Below are positions 22,401-34,140 of a DNA stretch of 64,000 nucleotides, piece by piece. The notes under the pieces were generated by a model, which was given only the letters and a program-made list of their open reading frames with translations, was not told the origin of the DNA and did not search any database. Numbering within the stretch: position 1 is the first letter of the stretch; every line of letters begins with the position of its first letter. The position numbers and the translations under genes were made by a program. Source of the stretch: Cymbidium sinense (lineage: Eukaryota; Streptophyta; Magnoliopsida; Asparagales; Orchidaceae); the NCBI GenBank assembly GCA_021442155.1, contig CM038220.1:83320051-83384050 (forward strand), given 5' to 3'.

Positions 22401-23900
22401 ATGTATAGGATTTGCAAAGTGTATAGTTCATTTGAAAAGAACATAACACTTGCTTAAGTTCATTCCTATGCACTCCCATGTCATGAATTAAGAAGGATCT
22501 TCATACTACATATATAAACCAAATCAAACAAACAAACAAATAAACAAAAATCTTTTTGCATGATTCTTCTTCCATTCATTTTCTTTTGTACATGCACATG
22601 TATTTAAGAAAAGTTGTATATTAGTCTGGATATTCCGGGGTTGCGAGGCTTTAAGTATCTCCATGTAGGTCTTGCACCTTACACCCTTGGTATAGAACAA
22701 TAACTCACTTATGTCTTTCATACATGTAAATGTGCATTTGATAAATGGATAAAAGAATCCCTCTCTTTTTTACTTAACCAAATCATGCATTCATGAAATA
22801 TCAAATTTTCTTAAACAATATGTCTTTTCATTCATCATTAAGGTGTGCTAAGGATTTGCATTTGTTTGTATAGCTATGCTTAGGATACATTCATATGCAT
22901 GATACACATGTTGGAAAGAATTAAATGGTTGTGTGTTTTATGATAGTAATTCACTTTAATTAGTCATAAAAATGACATTCTTATTTGAATAGGTTTATTT
23001 AGAGCAAATATAAACTTATGATTAATTAAAATACAAAATAAAATATTCACTAAAGAAAAATCACTAATGAATCTATCTTAGAAATTACTTAAGGTAGGGA
23101 TGAAAAAGAAGTTTTCTTATCTTTTCTTCTCTTTACAACTTTTAGTAATTAAATGTAGGTTCATTCAAACCAAATCAAATCACTAAATAAAATTGACAAA
23201 TAAACTAAATCACTTAAAATGAAATCACCCTCTAAGTTGAACCCTTTCACACTTAGAAAATTCCAACCCTAAAGTTTAGCTAAGACATACCACAAGCCTT
23301 AAAATGGCACACACACATTGCTAGGTCACCATTTCTAGTCCTATGTTAGGCTGCATGCATGGTTTAATGCTTGATTTTGTTTTATGGTGTAATATTTTGG
23401 ATGTTAGGGTGTATGCATAGACTAAATGGTAGGGATCTTAGTCTAACCATGTCTTGAGGAGGATTGTGCTTAAGGGTTGTAATAAAAATATAAATACTTT
23501 TTTTTAGTTGCTTATACCCCTAAGCATAATCCAAAAATACGGCAGGTGGACTTGGTTACCCATGTGTGAAGTGCTAAGTCCAATTTATTCATATACATGC
23601 TTGGGATGTGTGTGTTTAGCTAATCTCTATTTTGCGTTTTAGTTAGATTTACTTTTCTCATTTTCATTGAATTTTTGCAATTAGGATTTGGAATAAATGA
23701 TATGGGAAGTGGAGGTCAACATTGGTCACAAGACTATGTCTTATGTACCATGTGAAGCCTTTGGGTGACCACATTCCAACGTCAAAAGGAAGAAAGGAAA
23801 GAAGTAAATCAAACACATGAAGAAGAAATGAATAAATGAAGAATGAAGACCCATAACATAAATTCCTTCTAAATTATAATTATTCATTTGTAATCTGGGT

Positions 23901-23927
23901 TATATAAGGGTATAGATCATACCCTTA
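23901..23927 (+). promoter_or_regulatory. TATA-like box with overlapping hairpin in the Tat LTR
   Basis: TATATAAGG at 23901-23909 is followed by a 9-base inverted repeat TAAGGGTAT/ATACCCTTA (23905-23913 and 23919-23927). The corresponding sites in the T1 5' LTR (35582-35610, minus) and T2 LTR (51918-51938) keep GTATAAGG and a GGGTAG/CTACCC stem. This is a candidate promoter core, inferred from sequence alone. Confidence 0.5.
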
Positions 23928-24508
23928 TTTCTTTTCGTTTGTCGGTGGAGCCCAACAAAGGCCTTTTATTCTTTTGTGCTAGCTTTATAAAATTGTTTGA
24001 TGTTTGTTTATCTTGTGCATTAAGATTACATGTTTTTCCTAGTTTCTTCCTACTTTGATCAATGGCCTGGATACGATTAGGCTCCTAGGGAAAAATAAGT
24101 TTTCTATCCAATTAATCAACTCAAAATTAAAATTAACAACTCATAGCCTCACCTAAAGCCTAGGATATAAATCATGAAATAAAAGATTTAGCAACCCCTT
24201 AGTTGGATGTTGTATGTCTCACATCATGCATAAAAAGCATCTTGTTTCACTCTTGCTTATGGAGGGCTTCCACCTTTTCCAGAGAATATGGCTCGACTTT
24301 TGAGAGCCTTGGTGGAAACACACCTCCTTCTTGTTGATTTTGGCCCATAAGCAATTTCTCATGCATTAGACATATGAATCCCATAGCCCATGTCAAATTA
24401 ATTATTCAAAATGAAAATAAATAAACTTAATAAAATTTGCATTAGATTAAGTCATGAGTTCATACCCTACATGATATAGTCTCTTAAGGAGTGAGTTTAT
24501 GGACTTGG

Positions 24509-25132
24509 TCTTCTTTCTAAATAAATAACATCCTAGCTATCTTATTAAAAAAGCATAAGACTTGCCTATATGTATTTAAAATCATAGGAGGAGTTAGTTG
24601 GCGGCCACCCCTAGGAGATTGTAAGTCCAACAATCGGGTGGTTATGCTCCCTTGTGGAGGTAAACCATATGCCCATTTTTGCCTTAGATTTAAGTCATGC
24701 TTTAGCCCTCGCCAAAGCTCCCTAGATTTAGGATCTGAGGTCACACTTTTCCTTTGCGGGCTACAAGCATAAATCCTCACCTCTTAGGTATTTCCATGAT
24801 CTTGTATCATGGAATTATAAGTCCTAGCTACTTAGTCTTCTTTCTAAATAAATAATAGCCTAGCTATCTTGCAAAAAAGCCATAAGACTTGCCTACATGT
24901 ATATAAAATCATAGGAGGAGTTAGATGGCCCACCCCTGGTGGTTGTAAGTCCAACGGAGTGGTTTATCTCTCTTGTGGAGGTAAACCATATGCCCATTTT
25001 TCCTTAGATTTAAGTCATGCTTTGGCCCTCAAAGCTCCCTAAATTTAGGATATGAGGTTGTTCCCTTTGGGCTATAATAATAAATCCTCACCTCTTAGGT
25101 ATTTCCATGATCTTATATCATGGAATTGTAAG
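24509..25132. repeat. Direct tandem duplication of about 320 bp in the solo LTR
   Basis: The segment from 'tcttctttctaaataaataa' to 'catggaattataag' (24509-24821) is repeated at 24836-25132 with indels. T1 and T2 have one copy. The first copy contains a short antisense frame (24517-24780, MRIYACSPQRK...) also seen at 34745-34960 in T1. I regard that frame as LTR sequence, not a gene. Confidence 0.75.
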
Positions 25133-25695
25133 TCTATATTTCTAAAAAATTTAACTCAAAAAATAATTCTCTTCAAATTCAAAATATAAAGCTCATAGGA
25201 TAGTTTGGGATGCTCGCTAGGCTTCCTTGAGCATCTCTTACTTATCTTCCTTTGGTTTGATAATAACTCCCTCCTTTTGAACAACCCTATTTGATCTTCC
25301 ATAATTAATAATCTTATCTTTGAAATCTTTAGAGACAATGATCATTACCTTAATCAAGAGTATTCTTAAGGAATCTCATTTCTTAAGATGTAATTAACTA
25401 TGGGGGCTTGCCTCCATAAGGAACTTAATGAACCTAATTTAAAATAAACCCTACTTTAATTTTCCATGTAAAGTATGGGAAGAATCTCTGATACATTCAA
25501 ATACCCATTGTCTTTAGGAGTCCTCATTAAGGTGATTAGGTCCATTGTAGTATGGTGACTTCTGTCTCTCGAGATAGTACACAATTCCTCAATGTTGTAC
25601 TCATCACCCTAATAAGAATATTTGTGGATCTACGTGCAAAAGAATATTTTATTTTTTTTCATTTAATTTATTTTGGTGAAGATAAAATAAAATTC

Positions 25696-25700
25696 ACCAT
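25696..25700. repeat. Target-site duplication of the solo LTR, right copy (ACCAT)
   Basis: Partner of 9004-9008. The first A could instead be the last base of the LTR, which would make the duplication CCAT. Confidence 0.7.
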
Positions 25701-27080
25701 ATGTCATGAGATATAGTGGATTGATTCTTGAAATCAAGTTTACCTTATGAGAAAGCATGTAATTCTGTAGATTTTGGGATGTAAAGATTAAAGCTAAGCA
25801 GTGTTTCTCAATAGGTGGGTAGTTTACTTCAGGGGATGATGGTGGAGGTAGTAGAGCATTCTCCTTCCCTTCATCATTAGTTTGGGAACAAAGCACCAAG
25901 GGAGTCATCAATGTTGCGTAGAGGATAAGTGGCTTGCCTAGGATAGGGGTTGCTAGAACTAGCGGCTTCACCAAATACTATTTGATGTCTTCAAACACTT
26001 GTCATCCCACTTTAACTTATCATCCTTTTTAACAAGTGCTAAAAATGGCTTGCATCTCTTTGATAGATTATAGATAAAGCGCCTTAGATACACCAACCGC
26101 CTTGGAAAGATCTGAGTTGAGTTAGACTTTTAAGGGGTGGCATTTCTAAGATAGCTTTGATCTTTTTTGTCTATCTATTCCCGGTGTCATAACAAACCCA
26201 AGGAACTTCCACTACTCAATGCACACTTTAGGGGATTCATTTTGAGATTGAATTATCTTAACCGTTAGAAAACTACTCTGAAGTCAAAGAGATGGTCTTC
26301 ATTTTCTTCGCTTTTGACTACTATATCGTCAACATAGCATTCAACTTGATGATGAATGAGTTCATTGAAGGTCTGAGTCATGGCCCATTGATATGTAGCA
26401 TCGACATTTTTAAGGCCAAAAGGCATGACCTTATAACAATAGATTTTAATCGGGGTTTGAAAAATAGTGTTTCTTTCATCCTTAGAGGCTATCTTAATTT
26501 AGTTATAGCCAGATGACCCATCCATTAAGGAGAATATTGCATGAGATGAGGTGATATCCACCATTAATTATGGTATATGAAGTGTAAATTCATCCTTAGG
26601 ACATGGCTTATTTAAGTCCCTAAAATTGACGCATATATGAATTTGACATTCTTTTTCTTAATTGGCATGACACTAGCTAACTAGGTAGGGTATTTTTCTT
26701 ATCTGATAAAACCATCATTGATCAATTTCTTGACTTCAAAAATGACTTGTTGTTCAATTTACAATCACATACGTCTAGGAGCTTGCTTGATAGGGTTAGT
26801 GTTTGGGTCTTCTCCTAGTTTGTGGACTACTATGTTAGAAGATAATTCAGGCATTTCTTCATAGCTCCATGCAAACTAGTTCTTAAACTCAGTCAATACC
26901 CTAACTAAGGCATTAGTTTCTTCTTGTAGACGATGTATGTGGCGTGGATCTTCTTCTATCCATAGGTTAATTTCTTTGAGCTTATCAATAGTTGAATGAA
27001 TTCCCTCTTCAAATTTAGGAGGTGCATCTTTGGTTTAAAGATCATCAGGATCAACTGAATTCTAAACACACCTCCTCGTA
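25697..27080 (-). pseudogene. T1 reverse transcriptase and first RNase H, degraded
   Basis: The N-terminal part reads LQEETNALVRVLTEF, FAWSYEEMPELSSNIVVHKLGEDPNTNPIKQAPRR (about 26770-26960). The palm has KIYCYKVMPFGLKNVDATYQWAM and the catalytic QVECYVDDIVVKSEE (YVDD codons 26325-26336). The connection follows with LRMNPLKCAL (about 26235), then the RNase H segment AATPILGKPLILYATLMTPLVLCSQ and NYPPIEKHCLALIF (25663-25974). Several stops interrupt it. Beyond 25697 the coding sequence continues at 9008, on the other side of the solo LTR. In T3 the two parts are contiguous. Confidence 0.87.
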
Positions 27081-27960
27081 AGAGTTAGTGTGGTTTGAGA
27101 AGATCCTATCAAACTCCAAATGATTGGTGATAACTAAGCGTGTATCATCGTCATTGGACCCACTATATGAATCTAATCCAGCCTTGATTATGCATCCCTA
27201 CCTTTATTCCATAGCTTCCGATACTCATAATGCCAAAACTATAAGATTATGAACACCATGCGAGCACCAATCAAAAGGTAATTCCATTAAATCTTTATAT
27301 GATATATCCTCAAGTTCTACATCTACTTCTGGACTTGAGGATGATGATCCCAAAAAGAATCTCTTTGACTTGACATCCATTGAAGACCTAGGGACTTCCT
27401 TAACTACTAAACCCTTTTTTGAGAAGAAAGTGGGGTTAGAGCTAAAGTTCCCTATTGTCTAATGGTTTTACATAATCTCGATTGAATACATTCATGCTTT
27501 CCTTAAGGCTTGGTCTTCACCACTATCGAGTGTCACCTCCAATGAGACCCAGAGGAGTTGGCTAGTGTGATAATCACATGAGACTCATCCTCGTGGATTC
27601 CAAGTATGTGAATAGCGAGTACATCGTGAACATAGCCCTATTGGTGGCCTGCCCAGGGGTCTTCCTCTGGAATTCTTTGTACCTACCTCTGTCTCTACCT
27701 AGTGGAGGTCGAGTCATCCTACCCATATGTCCGTACGGTGGGATGAACTGTGGGTGGAATGTAACATGCGGGTCTACCTCTTCCTCGGTTTCCCTTTTTT
27801 GCTCACTTGTATCTTTCTTTTTCTTTCTTTTTCTTTTTTCTTTTCTTTTTCTTTTTCTTTTGTATTAGAATTTTTACCAAGTTCATGAGAATATACATTT
27901 TGTTTTGAGGAAGAGTAGTTGCATATTCATATATCTTGATCTCTTTAACTAAAATGACTT
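27081..27960 (-). pseudogene. T1 protease-RT linker with Lys/Glu-rich block
   Basis: On the minus strand a run of Lys/Arg/Glu codons (27795-27862) is followed by TEEEVDPHVTFHPQFIPPYGHMGRMTRPPLGRDRGRYKEF and then an acidic, poorly conserved stretch. T3 has the same order (55690-56156). The K/E block makes the plus strand an almost pure pyrimidine tract. Such a linker is common in this family. No catalytic motif is expected or seen. Confidence 0.75.
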
Positions 27961-28629
27961 TTCATCTCCTTTGACACGATTATTGATTCCATCTCTATGG
28001 AACTATGACTAATGAAGGGAGGATGGAATCATCTAGTTCTGGTGTATCTAAGTCCTACCAAGTAAAGCAGTGAACGATGTATTTGAATCAATTATATTAA
28101 ACTTTGCTTCAGTCTTCTAGTCACCTATTTCCAAAGGTAACACTATGGAGCCTAAATCCCTCTCTCCCTGTTCATTGAATCCTCCTAGCATCATCCAATA
28201 TCCTCAAAGTTTAGAGATGTCAATCCTCAAATAGATAAGTGTTTTTAGGCTCATAATGTTCATTGATACACCTGGATCAACCAACACCCTAAAAAGTCAG
28301 ATCGCACATATCCACTTTGTGATGTAGGGGATGGTTGTGCTCCATTTCCCCCAGGAGAAGGTCTTCATCGATGAATGTGACTCCCTAGGCTTCTCTTGAA
28401 TATTGTGCCTCCTCTCTAATAACGGTCAGCTGAGTTAAGCATATTTCTAGATCAAGAAGGGCCTTGATTAATGATTCCCTCATCTCTTTGGATAAGATAA
28501 GGGCATCATATATGCTTAACTTAGTTGGTAATTTTTTAGGTGAGCGAGGACATTAGAATCAACTTTAGGCTGATCCTCCACAAGCATATCCATGTGTGGA
28601 GCATCTTGTGGAGGGGATTCTTGCTAGTT
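27961..28629 (-). pseudogene. T1 aspartic protease, frameshifted
   Basis: The active-site stretch reads VLVDPGVSMNIMS, with the Asp-Pro-Gly codons at 28270-28278, the form usual for Tat retropepsins. Upstream are EHNHPLHHKVDM and AYSREAWGVTF-like segments that match T3 (56343-56735). Stops and frame changes lie on both sides, so no complete protease can be read. Confidence 0.8.
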
Positions 28630-30985
28630 GGTACCAATGACTTATTTTCCCTTATCTTGAGGTGCTGCTCTAAGAGGTAGAACATTGCCACTATGGAGGT
28701 TAACTTTGGTGATCTCTTGTGGTAGTTTAGTGGAAGATTCTACCTGCTCATCAGGCTCACTTATAGCTTCTCCTATAGGACCCTTGGAATCAAATGATTC
28801 CAAGTCTATCTCAAGAGGTGAACCCATAGTATTCATAAAAGGAAAGTCCATTTCTAAATTAGAAAGAGGATGATCAGAGTTGTTATAATTATTAAGACTT
28901 GAAGAGTTTTCTAAAGGAGTAGAATCAGATAACCCATCATAAGTGACAGATGTAATTCAAACAAGTTTTATTCTTAATTTTTTTTAAATGGAGGTACATA
29001 GTAGAAATCTAGTAAAGTAAGTGGGGTGAGGGATTTGATGCCCTCATCTACAAGATGTCTACTAGAAGAAGTTGAAGTGCAGTAAAGTAGTAGCTACAGC
29101 GGTGGAATGAAGACTAGACTAGGTCGGTGGTTTTGCACTATCTATCCAAGCAAGTAAGGCTACTGCTTGAGCTCTACTTTTCCCAAGTTGTCTTTGGCAA
29201 CTTGCAAACCTTTCTTGATGTTGGAGGTTGACCTCAGCACCTATAAGGAAAGTTTCTTGATTTTAGAAATAATATTTTTAGAGGTTCGAGATAAAGAGAT
29301 ATCCCAACCTTCTTTTATTTTGAGAGGATCACATGCATCCCCAAGGATTACCCTAACAGAACTGGATGGTTGTTCTACTAGATATTCCTTAGGGATAACT
29401 ATAGTGCCTACCTTATAGCTATGCCCAAGCCAATCCTTAAATGTAAAGCAATCCTCCAAAATGTGGCTTAACATGCGGTGATAGGGGCAAAAGTTAAGAT
29501 CATTACTCATGCCCACTTCCTCTAGTTTTCTAGGTTTAGGTAGCTGAAAATCAGGTTTCTTTAAGAGGTTCTTAAAGATTTTCGACTACCTCCCTCTTAA
29601 ATGAATAAGGTTTGTTTAATTTATCCAAAAGATTAGGTGGATGATAACTACCTAGGGCGGGTATGTATACCACCGAGTATGGTGAGGAGGAGGCGATGGT
29701 GGTCGATGCTATGGCCGATAAGATCATCGGATGGTAAAGAGATGGAAGTGATGGTTTTAGCTCGAGGTCTCTCATATTGATCTCGGCGGTGGCTTCTCCT
29801 TATCCAATCTTGCCCATGGCTTTTTTTTCATAAGCTTTTTGTGGTTTTTGCTTTGATGACTGATCATGAAAAGACAATTGTTTGGCCTCTCCTTATTGAC
29901 TAGCCACCTTATTGATTAGCTTCTTAAATGTCTTAATGATGAAACCTTTAAGAATGAAGATGACCAGGCCATGAATATTCTTTAATAGAATTTCAATAGC
30001 ATGCTGTTCAAACAGCTACGGTTCGTATTTAATACTCAAATTGTGCCATCTAAGAATATAATCAATGAGGGACTCACCAAGATGTTATTATGCTATAACT
30101 AGTTCATCCACAGTTACCCTTTGTTGAGCTCCAGCAAATCTTTTAATAAAGAGTTGCTCCAACTCAGCAAAAGACTTCAATGAATCATTGGGGAGTTCAT
30201 ACCAATCAAAGGCTATGCCCACTAAATTCTAGAGGAACAATAGTGCATCACCACTAGCATTGCGTAGTGGCCTAAAGTGTGCTATATATGTTGAGAGGGT
30301 TTTCGCTTCCATCAAAACTCTGGAAAGAAGGAGGCACAAAACCCTTAGGATATTGGATAGCAACAAATTCCTCTAGGTAGGGTCTATCCTTTGGAACTTA
30401 TGAACCACCTCGGGCTTGTGTCAGTGCTTCTTTCACTTATTTTTCAACCATGAGTTTGATATATTTTTCTTTTATGGAGGTACTATCCACTACCTTCCTA
30501 TACATGGTAGTGTTGCCCTGCTCTACTAGAGGAAAACTCTTGGGTTCATCCAGGACATACAACAACTCAGGCTAACTAGTCTCCACAATGGTAGGATGTA
30601 TTGTTGGGGCTTAATTCTAAAGTGCTAGAACTATCACTAGCAAATATTCAAGTCTCTTTCCCATGTTATCGATCTGCTCATCCTTTTGTTTGAGTTATTG
30701 AAGGAGGTGTTGGGTCGAATAAGTTGTATCATCCTGTTCAACCGCAACACCTGAACTCTAGTGATCCCGAACGAGAGAACCTCTAGTATCAACCATATGC
30801 ACCTCTGCCGAGTCTTCCAACAAATCATCTTCATTGGGATTAAAGCTAACCTTCTCCTCTTGAGGTCAGACCAATCATACCCTAGGATTTCTCTCTTCTC
30901 AGTGAAATATTATGCTACGATATCATCCAAGGAGTGGTCCAACTGCGCAGGCACAAATGCTCGTGGCTGACCGGTGGTGGGATCA
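28630..30985 (-). pseudogene. T1 gag, degraded
   Basis: The N-terminal part has AFVPAQLDHSLDDIVA and REILGYDWSDLK (about 30870-30960), then NPNEDDLLEDSAEVHMVDTRGS (about 30770-30840). The central retrotransposon-gag domain shows GIAFDWYELPNDSLKSFAELEQLFIKRFAGAQQ and HLGESLIDYILRWHNLSIKYEP (about 30050-30220). A CPYHRMLSHILEDC box (29448-29489) is the family's variant zinc motif and keeps both Cys and both His. The C-terminal part includes VNLHSGNVLPLRAAPQDKGK (28642-28851). Frames change several times, with open pieces at 29572-29775 and 29241-29516. Confidence 0.85.
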
Positions 30986-31165
30986 TGCTCATGAATAGAT
31001 ATATACCTCCACCCGAAGTGCTAATCCGTGAGGGCTATGCTCACTAGAGGATACATGCTCATGACTATCACTTGATATGGGTGGAGTGCTACTCCTGGGA
31101 GGATCTACTACCATGGGAACAATAGAACTATCTACTTCTCTCTCTGCTGCTGCTATATTCAAGAT

Positions 31166-32384
31166 CTACTGAGGTGGTGGTGGTGATGGCATGACTACGA
31201 TGATATGAGGTTGCCACTCCCTCTTCACCATAACTGAAGTAAGAGGTCGAGCAAGAGAGCTCACCACCCTGATGGCATAGATGAAATGGGATCCCTTGGC
31301 CATCGGGATCACCCGGTGGGGCTTTCTTCTCCCGATGTTGCTCTCATGGCTTTGAGTGGAATTTTGGAAGATGGAACTTCGGTGATGGGATGTGGAGTAG
31401 AGTGGTGTGGTGGAGGCACGACTCACTTTATGTGGAGGCTCTCCTCCCATGATGGGTGGTAACCAATAGCATACTATCAATGTGGCCCGGTAGCACAGAT
31501 CAAGGAAATATATGAGGGGTAGTACTAGCACTAGCATATCTTCACCTCTCTCTAACATGAATTGATACTCAGGCCTCTCTAGCCCTCTCCTGACGGATCT
31601 GCTCACCTACAATACAAGGAATAACTGATTGTAGATCAAACTGGGCTTTGGACTCTGACCATCTATAGGCCCTGCCAACATGGCGCAAAACTATCCTGAG
31701 GCCAACATATGACCTCCTCTTATCTCTAATAGGTGCATCATAATGAACTACAGGTGGAGGTGATACAGCAATTCTCCTGACATCTTCTTCCCCTTCAAAA
31801 CCAGAAAGAGGATGGAACTTGTTCTGCATAAGAAAAGGAGATGATACCTTGGGTGACTCCTCTACTGTAATGTGGGACAATGTCTCCATCTCTTTAGTAA
31901 TACGCACATGATGCCACTTGATCTTGCGACTCTTATTGTGGCACTGGGTCTGGCTAGGTGGAGCAGTACGGGAGCTAAACCCTACCTCAAAGGTAGGGGA
32001 GACTATCCCTGAACTTAGGGTAGCCTTCCCTTTAGAGGAAGCCAGTAAGTGGGTACTAGCCCGCACAGGGGCAGTGATGGGAATAGCTGACTGTATGGGC
32101 ACTGGAACTGTAGCTGTGCCGGGGACTTCTACTGCCTTCCTCTTCAGTGAGGGAAATTCAGAATTTGAGGGCATCTCAATATGGATGACTAGCTTCCACC
32201 CAGCCACCACACTCCTGCTGACAGTGGTGAGGGTTACCCCCTCACAAGTAATCCTAGCCCCCTCAAATCCTCATCCAAAGTGTATCTGATGAGCAAAGTC
32301 AATTTGGTGGAGACTGGCCCGATCCAAGGCCAAATCTATCCCAAAGGGGAAAGTGAACACATACTTTTGATAATCCATTTGCAT
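31166..32384 (-). pseudogene. T1 ORF1 upstream of gag, unknown function
   Basis: It begins ATG at 32382-32384 (MQMDYQKYVFTFPFGIDLALDRASLHQIDFAHQIHFG). It meets one in-frame TGA at 32271-32273, consistent with a CGA codon mutated to stop, then continues open to 31569 as about 230 residues including SEFPSLKRKAVEVPGTATVPVP and EEDVRRIAVSPPPVVHYDAPIRDKRRSYVGLR. A frame change near 31590 leads to a Pro-rich tail to 31166. I do not recognise a domain. Ogre-type Tat elements are known to carry an extra ORF1 of unknown role before gag, and this one is in that position. It is less decayed than gag or pol. It could instead be the N-terminal extension of gag. Confidence 0.65.
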
Positions 32385-32592
32385 TGTACTAAACCGAGTA
32401 AAAGTTGAGACTAAGCTGAAATTCTATAATTTTTGAAAATAAACTCAAATCAAATTTTCTGCTTTGGTATTCTATATCTTTTAGATTTAATTTAAGAGTT
32501 TGAACCCACACTCAAATAATTTGAATATGTTCATTGAATTTAAGAGATTTTGAATAGATTGAAGGAGAGATTTTGAGTTCATTTGAGTTTTA

Positions 32593-33606
32593 GAATCCAC
32601 ATTCAACAAATTGTGTATGTTGAATGGATTCAAGTATTTTGGAGAGACTTTTGATGCTTCCATTGGTTCATATTGAATCGATTTTTATGTTTGGACCCTT
32701 TATTTAACAAATTTGAGTATGTTAAATAGAGGGTCATTTGATTTTGGCATTTTACTCATTTAGCAAATTTGAGTACACTGTATGAGATGTTTGAAAATAA
32801 TTTTCTTTTTCTTTGTTTGCCCATGATGTGTATCATGTACGAATTTAGAAATGGAATCTTTACTTAGCAAATTTGTGTATTCTAAATAAAGCCCAAATCT
32901 AATTTTTGTTTTAATTTTGAAAATGGGATCTTAGAAAATTTGTGTTGCTAAATAAAGCCCAAATGTGTTTGATTTTTTGTGTTAATTTTATGATATTTTT
33001 GAAAGGAAGGATTTATATTTAACAAAGTGTGTTAAATAGAATCCAATTTATTTTCAATTTCCTTTTTTTTATTTCTTTTTTGAAAAATGAAACTCTCATT
33101 TGACAAATTGGTATATGTCAAATGGAATTCCAATGTATTTTGAATCTCATGATTTTTGCAAAGTAAATTTCCATTTAATAAATTTTGTTATGTGAAATGT
33201 AAGACAATTTTATTTTTCAAAGATGAAATTTGTGTGATTATTCTTTTGAAAAGAAAGAAATTTCAACTTAACACATGTGGAATGTGTTGAGTGGAGTTTC
33301 AAATGGTGTGATTTTATTTCAAAAATAAAACCTCCATTCAACAAATTTGGGTATGTTCAATGAAGATGCTTATTTTCAAATTTCTACTTTTTTTTTGAAA
33401 AAGGATAGAAACACCAACTCTAATATATATATAATATATATTGAATGGAATTTCAATTTTATTTAATAATTTTATTTGGAAAAGAGATCTTCATTCAATA
33501 AATTTGGGTATATTGAATGAAGACGTTCATTTTTTTTAAAATATGTGCTTTTTTTGAAAGGAAAAACTCCAATTTCAACATATGTGAGATATATTGAATG
33601 GAGTTT
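32593..33606. repeat. Array of about a dozen hairpin units in the T1 leader
   Basis: Units of about 75-85 bases each contain an inverted repeat around a loop like AAATTTGGGTA. The clearest stems are 32593-32631 (14 pairs, 2-base bulge), 32694-32735 (15 pairs, one T-G), 33009-33044 (13), 33097-33124 (9 perfect plus 3), 33257-33300 (18, three T-G), 33488-33523 (13 perfect) and 33564-33606 (about 17, bulge). Weaker units lie between them. Arm sequences differ from unit to unit while pairing is kept: TATTTAAC/GTTAAATA, CATTTGACA/TGTCAAATG and CATTCAATA/TATTGAATG. Confidence 0.8.
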
Positions 33607-34140
33607 CAAAATTTTATTTGGAAATGATTTTATTTGGAATGAGGATTTTGATTTTCAAATATGTGCTTTTTGAAAAATGATTTTTGATTTTGAATTTGAA
33701 AAGAACCCGCATGTAATAACCTTGAAGATTGTTAGATGGGGTTGAGTTATATATATTTTGTGAAAAATTTTGTACAAATATTTTATTATATGAACTTTTT
33801 CGAAAAGTGCTTTTTGAAAAGTGATATTTTTATAAAGGATTTATTTTTCTTTATTTATTCTTTTATTTTTTGGAATGAACTTTACCATAGAGATGGTAAG
33901 AAAAAGGGCTTTAGTCATCTCTTTTGATTAAATTTTATTTTCACCTATTAGGTGGGGGCCAACAGGTTTTAAGACCTACATAGAGTGAGGTCCTAAAACC
34001 TAAAAGATGTTGGCTAGCTAAGAAGCTCAAATGAGCTAAGTGCCAATGAAAAGAGGGATAATCTTGGACTCATAGAAATACAAATCAAATATCGATACTT
34101 TAGAGATAATGATCATTTACCAAAGATGGAGAGAGGAACC

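Larger units (their letters stand above)
9009..25696 (+). mobile_element. Solo Tat LTR inside T1 pol, itself carrying a copia element
   Basis: The sequence is one Tat LTR in plus orientation. It starts TGTTGACCTC at 9009 and ends ...AAATTCA at 25696, with a 9187-base copia insertion (including its target duplication) removed for the length. The net length is about 7.5 kb, close to the 7.26 kb of the T1 5' LTR. No leader, gag or pol of matching orientation is attached. The short duplication ACCAT (or CCAT if the LTR ends in CA) flanks it. The last 60 bases differ from other copies, so the right boundary could move by a base or so. A solo LTR is the usual product of recombination between the two LTRs of a full element. 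Confidence 0.82.

Noticed and set aside
24517..24780. Conserved short ORF MRIYACSPQRK... (also 34745-34960) as a gene
   Set aside because: It lies antisense within the LTR, is interrupted in T2 and in the duplicated copy, and shows no domain. Its similarity between copies is explained by LTR homology.
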